Assembly: GCA_009763385.1 (NCBI GenBank) | Contig: CM019822.1 | Span: forward strand, 27,398,842 to 27,462,841 | Source: Coix lacryma-jobi var. lacryma-jobi | Lineage: Eukaryota; Streptophyta; Magnoliopsida; Poales; Poaceae | Length of the DNA stretch: 64,000 nt | Reading direction: 5' to 3' | Notes under the pieces: generated by a model | Told to the model about the DNA's origin: nothing | What the model saw: only the letters and a program-made list of their open reading frames with translations | Databases searched by the model: none | Position numbers and translations under genes: made by a program | Shown: in pieces, positions 11,048-23,521 of the stretch | Layout: every line of letters begins with the position of its first letter | How positions within the stretch are numbered: position 1 is the first letter of the stretch

Positions 11048-13327
11048 ATTAAAAAATATTAATATGTATGATACATAATTAGTATCGTTGGATAGATATT
11101 TGAATCTAGTTTTTTAACAAAATTATTTGGAGATACAAATGTTGCACACATTTGCTACAAATTGAGTCAAACTTGTGGCACGCACACCAACGACGACGGT
11201 CAATTAGGGACGGAGGGAGCAGTAGAGGCGCGAGCAAAGGAAGAAGAAACCAAAGCCGCCGGCCAGCACTGCCCCTGCGGCCCTGCGTGCGTGCTTTCCT
11301 TGACGCGACGTGTGGGCGCCGTGATTTCTGTGTACGAACGCATTATTGCGGCGGAGTACAGTACGTACGTACAGTATGTCGGAGCGCACGACGCTCCTGC
11401 ATCTGCGTGCCCATGAATCATGAGGATTCTGCCCGGCTGCCCCCGTGACGACGTGACTACTGATTTCAGGCGGTCTGCCGGAAGCGCGTGCGCGCGCGGG
11501 TCACGCTCACGCCTGATCGCTGGGTCCTTCGCCGCTGTAGAGCGTACGCGTGCCGGTGCCCGTGGCAGCTCCTACTGTGAATGAACACCACAAAATGTAC
11601 AGTAGCTGCAATCCTTCCTCGGGCCTTTTGCGAGCCCACCAGACAAAGATTCAAGCCCTAAACACCTCGAGCCCACAAGAGACAATCATTCAAGGCCCAG
11701 TCTCTCGAGAGACCGTAGCAAATGGCCCAACAGCAAAACTCAACGTGTTGCGTAGTTTCGCTGGGCGAACGTCTCTGTCCGCCATCCGCAGAAGAACCAA
11801 TCTACTGTACTCCAAGGAAGAAGAAACTCGAAGCGCTTGTTGATCCGTGCTTCTCGTCCGCGCACGCCTTTTTAGTAGCGAGACAGCGTCGCGGGTGGAC
11901 TGTGACCGAGACTGCTTTGTACCATTCGTGCGTCGCACTGTTGGACCGTGACCACTGACTGAGCATTAGTATTCTCTCTACTGTAGGTGAAGTGTCTGAT
12001 ATCCTTCAGGAAAGTTCTACAAAAATTCTGACTTTCTGATAGTGATCAAAGAAATGTAGCCTGTCCGCTGCGGTCGCAACCAGCAGAGGACGCCGGACGC
12101 GTACGTGTTCGTGGTGGAAAACGTAGCTGGAACTTCGTTTTACAGTGTCGTGCCCGTCTTGACGATTTCTGTGTACCCGTCTTGACGATTTCCGTTCTCA
12201 GCCTACCGATCAGCATCAGCATCACTGCACCTGCACCTCGGAGCGGTGCGCATCTTCATGTACTTGGGGCTCAAGCGCGGCATCGTCAGTTTGTCACCGG
12301 ACCGCTGACCGTGACCGTAGACTTCGCCGTAGGCTGGAAGCCAGATCGATGCTGATTTCTTTAGGCCTGTTCGTTTGAGTTATATAATAAGTCGGTTCAG
12401 CTGATTCATAGACTATTTTTTTTATAAGAAAAAATATTGTTTCACAGTTGATCAGACAACAGAGAGCATAGATCACTTGTTCGTCGTCCCCTGCTTATTC
12501 ACTAAATAAGTGTGATGGCACATTCTCTCGGTGGTCCATTTTGGATGTCAAATAGCCTACCTCATCCTTATTGTAGCCGTTTGGGCCATTGCCCACAAAA
12601 TAAAACCTAGTTTGATGGTAGAATTAGCTATGGATTCTTAAAATCCAGTATCGCCAAACCTAGTTACTCCCGACCCCAATTTAGGGGGTAGAATTTGTCA
12701 TGGTTGATCAGTACTATAATCCAAGTAATTTATTAAATCCCGAGTATTTTATTTATAGATATAAAGCTTTAGCACTTGGCCAAACCACCAAAAAATCCGA
12801 TCTAAAATCGAGAAAAGAGAAAATATTCATCCACATTTTTTTTACTAATGAGTAAACCTTTTTTCTTTTATCTTGAATCCAATTCTACTTTATTTTTTTA
12901 GAATCGTTTTCAACTTTAATTTGGTGATCCAAACCGACCATAATAGCCATGCACTATTCGTCTAAATGCCCCTTTAGCTTTAAATGCTACACAGTGGTAC
13001 ACTGTTTTTGTTTAATCGGTTATTTTTACCGTTTAAACAATCGTTTTGCCCGTTTTTGCTCGAATTGTGGATAAACGGCAGGTGACCGACCGTTTATCGT
13101 TTACTATTTAGGATAACATAATTGTAGCCATGTAAAGCATATATACATGTAAAGAAACCGTCGATCACTCCTCGGTGACACTATTCCTATACGGTAACAA
13201 ACGGAGCAACATCAAGGACCATCCAGCGCCTTTTCTATTCCAACATGTGCATCTGGGATAACATGCGCATCAAGGATCATGCAGCGCCTTTGGCACGTTA
13301 TTTTCCAATGTGTGACAGGGATATTAT
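11048..13327. other. Intergenic, no supported gene
   Basis: A GC-rich patch (11200-12330) carries several overlapping frames of 60-98 codons on both strands, none resembling a known protein. The remainder is AT-rich and contains GGCCTGTTCGTTT at about 12366, a common grass MITE terminus, but no matching second end was located. Confidence 0.4.
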
Positions 13328-13559
13328 GGGCATGTTTAGATTCCAAAAGCTTACAAGATTCCCCATCACATCGAATCTTTAGACACATGTATGGAGTATT
13401 AAATGTAGGTAAAAAAATAACTAATTGCACAGTTTGTTTGTAAATGTCGAGATGAATCTTTTGAGTCTAGTTGGTCCATATTTGGACAAAATTTGTCAAA
13501 TAACAACGAAAATGCTACAGTGACTTTACACCAAAATTCCACCCAACTAAACACCCCCT
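13328..13559. mobile_element. TIR MITE (GTTTAG/CTAAAC termini)
   Basis: Starts GGGCATGTTTAGATTCC and ends CCAACTAAACACCCCCT, which are imperfect inverted repeats. The interior is non-coding. The same broad type as 9849-10187 but a different member. Confidence 0.5.
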
Positions 13560-14673
13560 ATATTCGTCAGAAGTGGAAGTGTGGTCCGTGTGGAACCCTC
13601 GATCTGTGTGACGGGATATTCCTGTTTGTCTATTTTCTACTCAGGTGCCCCCGGCAGTCCCCACCAAAAACAGGAACCAGAAGTTAGAAGCGCTTCCATT
13701 CCGGTAATCTGGTTCAAGAATAGCAACACCGTACTACAGTACCAGAGGTTTGCTTCAAGTTGCAAACTCGGAACTCTCTGGACTCTGGAGACGCGTCACT
13801 TCACAATTGGCTTCAGGAAAAGGACCGAGCAGTACGATGCAACAACACGTGCTTGTCAATACTGGTGTAGGAGTACCACTACTCTAGCTGCACGGGTTCG
13901 TTCGAAGATGGCGGCACGGAACACCTTGGCCGCGGCAACATGTCAACAACATGTGGCCTGGGGCGTGACACCTCGCGCGACTTGCGTATCGCTGCCGAGT
14001 GCCGCCGGCCGGCAGCAGGAAGACACCGCTGACGCGGGCCCGGCCGGATTCGAGAGCCGAGACGACAGCGGCGACCGATGGAAATCCAGTAGAGGTAGAA
14101 CTGACAAGCGCGGGCGGGCACAAGTCCTACGATGCCGACGCGAAACGGCTTCGGATGTAAACGCTGCCCCAACACCAACCGCCTCCTGAGTCCTGCTCAC
14201 CCCTCTCCGGAGAAAAAAACGAGCGAGCAGATAGATAGCAGCAGCAGCCAGCAGCAGGTCATCATAGCTGGCTGGGGTCTGCGTCCTCCTCCCCCGGGCC
14301 TTGCCTGTCGCCTCGCTTCGCTCGTGTGAACGGACAACCCTCCCCCGCCTTCCTCGCGCGGACGTGTCCGTTCACACGAATAATCTGCGCCGCCACGTCG
14401 CCGGTGCGCGCTAGCGGTAGCGGTAGCAGCCTCGGCTCTCGCTCGCACCTTCCAAAATCCCGAGTTTTTTTTTTCACCCGATTTCGACCCTCCGTTTTCC
14501 TCCGCTTCCTCCTCTGCTCCACTGCTTATAGATAGTCGGAGAAAAAACAGGGAGAGAGAGAGGAGGCAGGGGAGTGGAGGGGAGGGGAGGGGAAGGGTAG
14601 CATCGAAATTCCGAATCCCCACCTCGCCGCTCCCACCACCGCGGACTGCGTCCCGTTCGATTGCCCAGGAAGG
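13560..14673 (+). other. Upstream region and 5' leader of the VAP27-like gene
   Basis: GC content rises towards 14674. Purine/pyrimidine-rich stretches (CCTCCGCTTCCTCCTC, GGGAGAGAGAGAGGAGG) at 14490-14600 are typical of plant 5' leaders. The many overlapping frames of up to 202 codons on both strands share no protein signature, so I do not call them. Confidence 0.4.
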
Positions 14674-17600
14674 ATGAGCACCGAGTCCGGGGAGCTGCTC
14701 GGGATCGACCCCATCGAGCTCCGGTTCCCATGTACGTGTCTTCTATCGATCCCCTTGAAATTTTCTGGTTAATCACCGTAGCTTCGATAGATATTCGGGG
14801 AAATTTTGATGTGCTGTGTCGAGCTTCCATTCGATTTTTTTTTTCTACTATTGTCTGTTTCTCGGGTTCATCGTTCTTTTACCCTTCCTTTCCTGGGTTC
14901 ATTTCCGATGTTTCTTCTCTAGTTTCTAGTCATTTTGAGCTAACCCACGGTCGTCCTGTATTGTTCCCTGATTTCCTCTCTGTTTTGCTCTTTGTATCAT
15001 CATGCAGTCGAATTAAATAAGCAGATCTCCTGCACGCTGCAGCTGACGAACAAGACAGACAAGCAGGTCGCGTTCAAGGTAAACGTGTCCTTCCGGTGGA
15101 TTTTTTCGGGCAGAAGAAGCTACGTAATAAAAACAAAATGGTACCGTGGGGACTCAAACTCGTGCAACATTGCGGCTGTAGGTTAAGACGACAAGCCCGA
15201 AGAAGTACTGTGTTCGGCCAAACAATGGCATGGTGGCACCCCGGTCCAAAGCTGACGTTGTTGGTAATTTAGTTTGACCGCATAATTATCATGACATGAC
15301 TGGCTTTATTTTAACATCTTATATATATATACCCACCGTGAATCATTGGATTCAGTTACAATGCAAGCGCAGCGGGACATGCCACTAGACATGCAATGCA
15401 AAGACAAATTCCTTGTGCAGAGCGCCATCGTGGCCAAGGAGATCATGCCAAAAGAAGTCACTGGAGACATGGTAAGTCACATTTTAGTGTGTTCTGTGGT
15501 TCAGCCTTCAGCGTTTGTGACATAGTCGGAGTTTTTCTTTATCATTTTATAGGGGGTGCCCCTTCTGTTCACTAAAAAATCTCAATGATGGATTATGTAG
15601 TTTACCAAAGATTCAGGCAATATAGTGGATGAAGTGAAGTTGAAGGTAGTTTATGTAGCGCCATCGTCCTCTCAAAGCGAGGCATATGAGGATGGTAATC
15701 TGGGCAGTTTGAGTTATCAAGAGGTAAGAATTTGATTTTAGAATTGATTGTTATATAAGTAGTAGATTTCAAAAACCTACAAGTATTTACACTTAGGTCG
15801 CAAAAAACTTCAACTTTGGGGCATATTGCAGAAACCTATGTAGTTCTTCTGCAAAAGACGTTTTTTAATGCAATCTGCAATAAGATGTCAAAATAGTTTT
15901 TTTGAGGAAGTTGTTGCTTTTTGCAAGAAGATGTCAAAATAGTTATAGGTTTTTATAGTAGGCTCCAAAAGTTGCAGTTTTCAAGCCTTGTCAAAATACT
16001 CTTTAGGTTTTTGAATTTACTCTTCTATAATAATTACAGCATGTATTTCATCATGATCTATGCCAACAATTTACTGTCTGATAGAACACTTTCTCTTTCT
16101 CTTCTACTGCCTGACTATAACATTTTGCACTGATAATTGATTCTCTCTCCCAATATCCACCTTCTAAAACTGAGAGTGGTTCTTTCTTTGCAGGAAACCA
16201 AAGAACCTAAAGAATCAGAAAAAATAATCTCTGAGGTGAACCTCTTTTATATAAAACTTGTCAAGCTATATGCCTACTAAAGATAGATGTAGTACTTTTG
16301 CACTTGAAATACTCATACCTCAGAAGAAGTTTGTAGTGTCAGCACACAATTTGCTTAAATATTGCACCGAAGTAGATGGAATTAACCACTGCTCTAAATG
16401 TATCACTTGAGCTCATTCCAGTATCTGTCTGCCACTGGATGAAAAATATTGAAGATTCAGAAATTAGAGATGGACTGTCTTAGATAGTTCATCTAAGAGC
16501 ATTTTACTTGAAGCATTTAACATTGGATATACTGTTTCCAAATGCCATATCCTATGATTAGTCTCCCAAATAGCATTCAGTTATAAGCCCATAGCATTAC
16601 TTCAAACTGTTAATTGAACTTATTCTCTTATTTGGCTATAGTAGATTTAACTGTTTTTGTTCAATCTTCTCACAGTTGACATTTGCAGTCTTGTGATTCT
16701 TGTCGTGTGCGTACAATGTCCTTTACTGCATTTTTTTTTCAAGTTTTCATGCATCAGTTATTTGTCCTCTATCTGTATAAATTTAGATGTAAACAGACCT
16801 TAATTAGCTGTGTTATGCTCTCATGTATTAGCATTCCACCTGTATCAAATTCTTCGGCATGTCAGCAAATTTTTAAAAACAAAGCAATCGAAGCCTTGGT
16901 AGGTATCATGGATTCCATTAGAGGCTTGACATGGTCTATTTATGCCTTTGTAGCCATTTGCTTTGATTTCGAAACTGATGGAGGAGAAGAATTCTGCTGT
17001 TGAACTGAACAACAAGCTTCGACAAGAATTGGTCAGTGCCTCATTTGTTTTGTTTTGTTTTGTTTTTTGCTTATTATGCAAACAGTTAATAATAGGCTCA
17101 AGTGCAATTCTGTTACCTTTGACTGTAGGCTACATTTAGCTTTTATTTTCTAGGCTAGACAGTTGTGTTATAGCTCTGTTGACAGCTTGTGCATTTCTCT
17201 ACAGATCAATTTCAGATTGTACCCTAGTTCCTCTCTGTTTTACATGGGCTACATGTAGCATTGTCCTTTTGTATCTTCCATCCCTTTCTCTCGTTCTCTT
17301 TTTAGTTCCTTTTGCTTTTCATGATTCCATCAATTGTAGAACTACATGTGCAGATTCACATGATCCCTCCATCCACTTTCGTAAAGCGTATTTTTATCTG
17401 AAGTATAACTTCCTAAGGTTTGACCAACAACTATATCAAACTATATGCTTGTCTAGTGTACAGAAGTTATATCTATATATTCATATTTTGAAATGCTTCT
17501 GATATGGTTTTGATCCTGTAGCAATTAATATATAATATAGGAGAAATTAAAGGTTGAAGTTCTTAAACTATTTTGTACCAAAATATGCCTGGAATACTCT

Positions 17601-17821
17601 TTGGATGGATTAGTGTTGCATTGCTTCCTGACACAAGGATACCTGAACACTTGGATCAATTTCAGTGCCAGGGCAGATTTATTCTGATTATAATTTTATT
17701 GGAATTTTGACAGGACCTTTTGAGGCGAGACATCAGCAGGCAACATGGTGGTTTCTCATTAGTTTTAGTACTGGTGGTTGCTATTCTGGGGATACTGCTA
17801 GGGTTGCTCATGAAGAGATGA
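14674..17821 (+). CDS. VAP27-like vesicle-associated membrane protein
   Basis: Exons 14674-14731, 15008-15078, 15182-15263, 15356-15471, 15601-15723, 16194-16235, 16954-17031 and 17714-17821 give 225 residues; all introns are GT-AG. The protein starts MSTESGELLGIDPIELRFPF and contains the MSP domain (about 1-130) with LTNKTDKQVAFKVKTTSPKK and YCVRPNNGMVAPRS, the surface that binds FFAT motifs in VAPs. A short coiled coil follows (SKLMEEKNSAVELNNKLRQEL), then a C-terminal membrane anchor (LVLVLVVAILGILLGLLMKR). VAP27 proteins are tail-anchored in the ER and tether it to the plasma membrane and other partners. Length is close to the usual 220-260 residues. No defect seen. Homology is confident; the paralogue is not assigned. 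Confidence 0.93.
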
Positions 17822-18605
17822 GTAATGATTTATCTTGTTTGGCCTTTCCTGAAGTAAACAAATTTGTATGTGCTCTCTGTATGGTTGCTGTTGTACAACT
17901 CAGTGGTCTGTTTATCATAGGATCTGATACCTATTGTAATTTTCTGATTCATATTATAAACTTTAGCCAATCAATAAGTCATAGTTACCAACAGCAGCTG
18001 TTATCAGCTAGCGACGAGGTCTTGAGGTGTAGTAGCCTTTTGGTTTTTGAAAGATTGACTAATTGTTGGCATCCTTTTGCACATATGAACAGAATGGTTT
18101 CTTTGAAACTGTGGTTTGTGATATATATATATTATTTGTGAATTGCGTGAAGTGTTTTATTCATTGTTAAGAGGGACCAAAGTACCAAACTCATATTTAG
18201 GGATCTGCCACTTGTTGGATAGTGCAATGAAGAAAACAAAAGGTGGACATTTTGGGGTACTCATGGTACTTGATTGACCTTTCAGTAACTATTCAGCCTT
18301 TCGGCTTACATTTAACAAAGAGTTAAAATGTCCATGCTAATACAATCTGAATTATAAGACATTCTGGGTACTCATGGTACTTGATTGATCGCCTCCTTTC
18401 AGTAACTTTTCAGCCTATCAGCTTTCATTTAACAAAGCGTTAGAATGTCCATGCTAATACAATCTGAATTATAACACAAAATTCCAGCAGATCTTTTTGT
18501 TCTTATATATGCCTTTTGAGACCGCAAGTACGAAAAAGGAAGTACACCATGAAGTGATAGGATAGGAGTATCTGATAACCGTGTATCCATGTTGCACACT
18601 GAGGT
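17822..18605 (+). other. 3' region of the VAP27-like gene, no further gene
   Basis: Contains the likely 3' UTR and AT-rich spacer. An imperfect repeat of about 130 bases is present: a phrase around GGTACTCATGGTACTTGATTG occurs near 18255 and again near 18369, each followed by TTCAGTAACT and AATGTCCATGCTAATACAAT. No missing carrier exons were seen here. Confidence 0.5.
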
Positions 18606-18864
18606 ACTCCCTCTGTCCACAGAAGAATCAATTCCTAGAATCCGTGACGGTCAAACTTTTTAAACTTTGACTAACTTTATAGAAAAGAGTAATAACATAT
18701 ATGATATAAAATAAACACATTATGAAAATATATTCTATAATATATCTAATGATATGAATTTGGTACCATCAATCTTGATAGTTCTTTCTAGAAATTCAGT
18801 CAAAATTTAAAAAGTTTGACTTAAGACAACTCTAGAAATTGATTCTTTCGTGGACGGAGGGAGT
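18606..18864. mobile_element. Stowaway MITE
   Basis: ACTCCCTCTGTCCAC at the left and GTGGACGGAGGGAGT at the right are inverted repeats in a TA context. Inner arms TCAATTCCTAGAATC and ctagaaattgattc are also complementary. Non-coding. Confidence 0.85.
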
Positions 18865-19712
18865 ATAATGAGAGTTTCATAAGCATTAAATACGCTGATA
18901 TAATACTGTATTGATGAAGAAAGAGATGATAAGAGTTTCATGAAAGTAGAGATAGTTTTATGGGGATGAAACTCTTCTGCACTATTTTCGAAATATAGAG
19001 ATGTTGGAAACTGTGATATGAAACTAGTACTGAGGATGGCCTAAGAGTCTCTTTGGTTCAGCCGTGAGCTGTAGAAAAACCCACCTCCCTCTTTATCTTC
19101 ATTGGAACAACTATAAAACATCTCTGTATATCTACCTACTTGGAAGAGTTGAAGACAAAAGTAGGTTTAAGACTTTCCACACAAATCTCGTGCATTATTA
19201 ACTGTTTCCATATTGGATGTAATTGCAGGAACAAGGAAACCAATACACTGGAATTGTAAGCTGTGCTCAGACAATCCTCAGAGAGGAGGGCCCTAAGGCA
19301 TTCTTGAAGGTAAAGCACCACTTTGAACAACTTCAGTACTCTTACAATGGAAAACAAACACTAGATTACGTTATATGAACTAAAAGCTTTTATTGTCTTG
19401 AAATTATATAAGCTTTTAGATTCCTCGTTAGATAAGTTTTTCAATTGTGATTTGCGGTTAAAGTTTGCTTTAAACTATGTTTTGGGATTTTGGCCCAACA
19501 TATGATGCAGATCACAGTACAACGATCTTTCTAGTTTGCTGCATTCTATTGCATCAGTCTCTCCTGTGTTGTGCATGCCCCAGACATTGTTATCATTTGT
19601 CCAAATACCTTTTTTCAGTCGTCTCTCATGCCGTGTACTCATGTTCTGAAACTTGGTATTCATATTCTCTAATGAGTGACAAGTGTTTATGCAACAGAGC
19701 ACTAGGCTTGAT

Positions 19713-21689
19713 GCGTCTGCTCCCCTTCGCGCCGCCGCCTCGCCCCTGCGAGCGTCTGCACGCGCGGGCGCGGGCGTTCGTGGCTGCGGCGCCGCTGCCC
19801 CCCGCCTCCTCTCCGCGGGCGCGGGCACTGCACCGCAGACGGCCGCGCCGACCTCCATCCACGCTTCGACGCCGGCCGGGGGTTTGGCCCGTGCAGCACC
19901 CGTGGGCATGGATGTGGAGGCGGGCTCGGCCGCTGCTTCCACAAGGCCGCGACCAGCGGGCGCGGGGGCGCCCTCGCCGGCCCCAAGATCCCTCCTTTTC
20001 CCGGATGCGGCTCCATTCGTGCCAATCTCGTGTGGGCGCTCCAAGCAACGGCGGTGGGCGGATGACGACGACGAGTTCAACGAAGAGCAGGCCCCGTCCT
20101 ACTTGGACGTAGTCTGTCGCCCGCCGAAGCCGACTGTTGCACCTGTGTGACAGCAGGCAAGTTCGCATGTGGTTCCTGTGGTTCTAGGTCATGGCGGGGT
20201 GGCTGTCAGTCGTGGTGGCCCTCGGCGAGGGCGGAGGAAGCACGGCCGACCGCGTCCTCAGCTGGTGAGCGGTAGTCCTGCTCGGCCAGTGGGGAGACGC
20301 GTCCCGGCCCGGCAGCGCCTCGAGCGAAGACCCGCCCACCAGCGACTGGGGTCGGCGCGTTGGGCGGCCGCCCTGGACGCCGATGGATGGCAAGTGGTAA
20401 CGCGTGCTCCCTCAACAACATCCCCGTCAACCTGCGCAGCCCTCGCAGCGCCAGGGGTGCGCGGCAGGGAGCACTGCAGCGGACCGCGGCGGTTTCCGGC
20501 TTTCGCCGATGGTCGATGCTTCAAATGCCTCGCGAGGGGGCACCGCGTCGCTACCTGCAACCTCCCTTGGCGATGCCTATGCTGCCACGGCCTTGGTCAC
20601 CTCGCGCGGGAGTGCGCGAGGCCAAGGCGAATCGGCGACGTCGGGCGCGCCGCTCGACCAAAGAGCGGCAGTGGCGGAGGCGTCAACGTCGCCATGGGCG
20701 GTGGCCGCTCTACCGCGGGGGACAGCCACACCCACCAGCCTGGCCGCGAGCGCCACTCGCGGAGGCATGCTCCCGCTGAGGCTGCCGGCTCGGCTGACAC
20801 CGGCCACTCTCAACGTGGCCATGGTCATCGCTCCCGTCGGCGCCGACGCAGCAGGCGTAAGAAGACACAGGAGGCGAGCACCGCCAAGCAAGTCGAGGGC
20901 CCGGGCCTCGGGTCCCCCTCTGCTGAACCGAGGGCCACCTGGATGGATGTTGCCTGGGCCACAATTCTTGAAGGTCCGCTACCGCCGTTTGTCAGCATGC
21001 GACCCACGTCGGGAGGGCCGACCCCGGAGCCGGTGGCCGCCCCTCAAGCGGTGCCGCCTGCCGGAGAGGGCCCGACCATGGAGGAGCCCTCTACTGTGTT
21101 CGAACTGCCTAGTGCGCCCGCTGTGGGGGCACGCGGACAGGACGACGCACCGAGGGGGCCTGAGCGGGTTAAGCCGCTGCTCGTCTACGGCCGCCGCAAA
21201 GCACTCGGAGCGGACCTCTTACCAGACGTGGTTGAGGTCCATGCGACGGACGCAGCGGTGGTGAAGGAGCTCGACGCGCCGGCGGTTGACGCCACAGAGG
21301 TGTCTCACGTATCGGCCACAATGTCTTTTCAGGAGAGCTTCGTGGAGCGGCTCTGTCTTCCTTTACAGACGTCTCTCATCTGTGGGCCGCCGAGGCTGCA
21401 CAGGCCTCAAACGCCGGTCCCTGGTTCGTCGCTGCGGCGCAGTGCGCGCATTGCTTCCCAGCCGCGCGAGGCAGACTTCACCAAGCAGGCTCAGCGCGTT
21501 CTCCTGCAGAAACTGGGAGAGGTGGCGCCTTCTCCCAATGTCGACTCTGAGACGGTGCGCAAGTTTCAGGCTGCCTTCCGGGCACCGCTGTCAGACTCTG
21601 CCCAAGAGGCGCTGCAGGTTCTTTTTGGTGGGGAGTTCGACCCGGTGGCCATGGGCTTGGATATGCTTGGGCTTGACGAGGACAGCTAG
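19713..21689 (+). pseudogene. LINE ORF1-like CCHC protein with one in-frame stop
   Basis: One reading frame runs from the insertion start to TAG at 21687-21689, broken only by TGA at 20148-20150. The part before the stop is Ala/Pro/Arg-rich and ends in an acidic RWADDDDEFNEE stretch. The part after it (506 residues from the GTG at 20169) contains DADGWQVVTR, then two tandem CX2CX4HX4C knuckles (CFKCLARGHRVATC and CLCCHGLGHLAREC), a low-complexity Arg/Pro linker, and a C-terminal block with RRSARIAS and LLQKLGEV resembling grass LINE ORF1 proteins. Such proteins bind element RNA. No ATG occurs at the element's own 5' end, consistent with 5' truncation; the first ATG in frame (19683) lies in host sequence. 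Confidence 0.75.
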
Positions 21690-21874
21690 CCTTCGCCGTC
21701 AGCACCTATGTCGCTCAGTTTTAGTTTTATTTATGTAATTACAATCTTGTGCAGGTATGGTGTGGGTGTGAGTTTTGGTAATCTTTGGATTACCGTAACT
21801 TGACACCGACTGTAATAAAAACCTCTCTTTCTGCTTAATGAAAAAACGTGCTAAAGCACGTTCACAAAAAAAAA
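19713..21874 (+). mobile_element. LINE insertion encoding ORF1 only
   Basis: The insert is flanked by a perfect 15-base target duplication, AGCACTAGGCTTGAT (19698-19712 and 21875-21889). It ends in a short poly(A) (about 21866-21874), the mark of target-primed reverse transcription. The 3' UTR ends with a hairpin ACGTGCT/AGCACGT separated by AA (21846-21861), as in L1-type grass LINEs. It has no endonuclease or reverse transcriptase: the 3' UTR follows the ORF1-like frame directly. GC content is far above the surrounding intron. It was mobilised in trans or lost ORF2 before insertion. Confidence 0.87.
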
Positions 21875-22042
21875 AGCACTAGGCTTGATATATATTTCTG
21901 TTGACACATGGCAGGGCATTGGGCCGCGAGTGCTGTGGATTGGCATCGGTGGATCCATATTTTTTTTGGTGAGCTAGAGAAAACCAAGTCGATGCTAGCC
22001 GAGAGGAGGAACCGCGAGCTACGGGCCGTTAAGGACGAATGA

Positions 22043-23241
22043 GTGAAGATCAGTTAATTAATTTATGTACACTTTTCATCCTTATAGTTTTTTTTTCACA
22101 TGGAATCCTTATCATGTGAAATTAGATAAAAAAATACACAGTTTTACTTGCCTGGTATTCTTCAGCCTACACAGGATTTTACGACAGGTTAAGAAATAAT
22201 ATAAGAGAAGCAATGTACCAACTGAACACATCAAGGCTGCTAGTTCAGGTGATAGTGATCGATAAACATAAGAACATGTGGCTTACCTTGTTTTCCAGTG
22301 TTAGTCATATCAAGGCCACTCGGTTTTCTTCGCCCTGGCGATTGGATTTGGCGTATGGTGTAAGAATATTTGGGAAGACTAATGACACGATAGTGTCCAA
22401 TAAGTGCTTGCTTGGTGTTGGAAGCACTTAGACCTAGTGTTAGGGTTTTTATTTTTCTTTTGGCAATACTATTAAGGGGAATTGAGATTAGATTTCAAGC
22501 AGAGTCAAAATTCAAGTTAATCAGTGCACCTAAGCAGTTGATCAAGACTAATGTACCGTCCAGTGATATTGTGTTATACTATATGTTACGGTGAAGGGTC
22601 CTTTGTGGACCAACGAATGATATTGTGCTATGAAGATTTCAAACTGGACATGGTTGTAGGAGTACACAATATGATCTCATATAGAGACTAGTTCAACTTG
22701 GACAACTTTATTGATATACACTATGATCTACTATGAACATTAGTGATCGCATCATATCATCTGGTGAGGAATATTCAGAAATTTTTAGCAGTGACAGTTA
22801 GAAAAGTAGGAAAAACATGGCCACTGAATGCTTTTGTGCTCCGTTGTGAGGTATGAAGGTTGACGGATCTAGTGTTACATCTCTCAGTACCATTTTTCAA
22901 ACGGCTAGGACCTTATCCTCGAGCAGTATATGTGTGTTAAACATCTCATTTTTGAGCTCCCTCTGATCCGAAACAATTTTTTTGGCAAAACTGATCTCAA
23001 ACAGTTTGACACATAAATAGGGTTGGTAAATGGTTTAAGGCTAGTTCAAGTCAAAAAGAATGAGTTAGTGTGCCTATTGAGCTCTTGGCTTGGGTTCTTA
23101 ATGAAGTGTAACATGTTATTCTTGGAGTTTGCAAGCTCCTAAACGACCAGACACAGGATTAGGTGACATTCTCAATGGAGATCCTTGGAATTGGATTGAA
23201 ACCCAATAAATCCTAAGTGGAGAATGGCTACTCCTCATCGC
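22043..23241. other. Intergenic, no gene seen
   Basis: AT-rich sequence after the carrier fragment. Frames are short (72 codons or fewer) without recognisable products. No terminal repeats located. Confidence 0.5.
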
Positions 23242-23521
23242 GATAGTGTAAGGAAAATGGACCTTGGCCCATTTAACTTTGAATTTTGGTGTTTGATGAA
23301 CAACATAACCAAATTGGACTAATGTGTTTGCAAGTGTTTGTTTTGTAGTTCAATAGGGTGCAAATGTGATTTGGACTAAGGCGACGTGGTGATCCGATGA
23401 TCAACACCTCAAGCAAGACATTAGAAGCTAAGTAGAAGACCCTCAAGATCAAGCAAAGTCCAAGGCACAAGAATGGAACCAAGACGGCGCAAGAAAACGC
23501 GAAGAAACAAGAAAAAAGGGA

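Larger units (their letters stand above)
19229..22042 (+). pseudogene. S-adenosylmethionine carrier-like gene fragment (last two exons)
   Basis: Exon A (19229-19309) encodes EQGNQYTGIVSCAQTILREE plus GPKAFLK. Exon B (21915-22042) begins GIGPRVLWIGIGGSIFF and, after a shift, reads ELEKTKSMLAERRNREL to a TGA. Together they match the C-terminal end of plant SAM carriers (SAMC/SAMT, mitochondrial carrier family, organelle inner membranes). The donor after exon A and acceptor before exon B are intact. The T-run at 21960-21967 has eight T; six keep the carrier frame, so the frame is lost and a TAG follows. No upstream exons were found, so most of the protein is missing. The intron carries a LINE insertion. 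Best read as a dead fragment from duplication or capture. Confidence 0.82.

Noticed and set aside
13581..14189. 202-codon plus-strand frame upstream of the VAP27-like gene
   Set aside because: No family resemblance, overlapped by equally long frames on the other strand in a GC-rich leader region.
20404..21264. 286-codon frame overlapping the LINE ORF1
   Set aside because: Out-of-frame shadow of GC-rich ORF1; the zinc-knuckle frame is the one with motifs.
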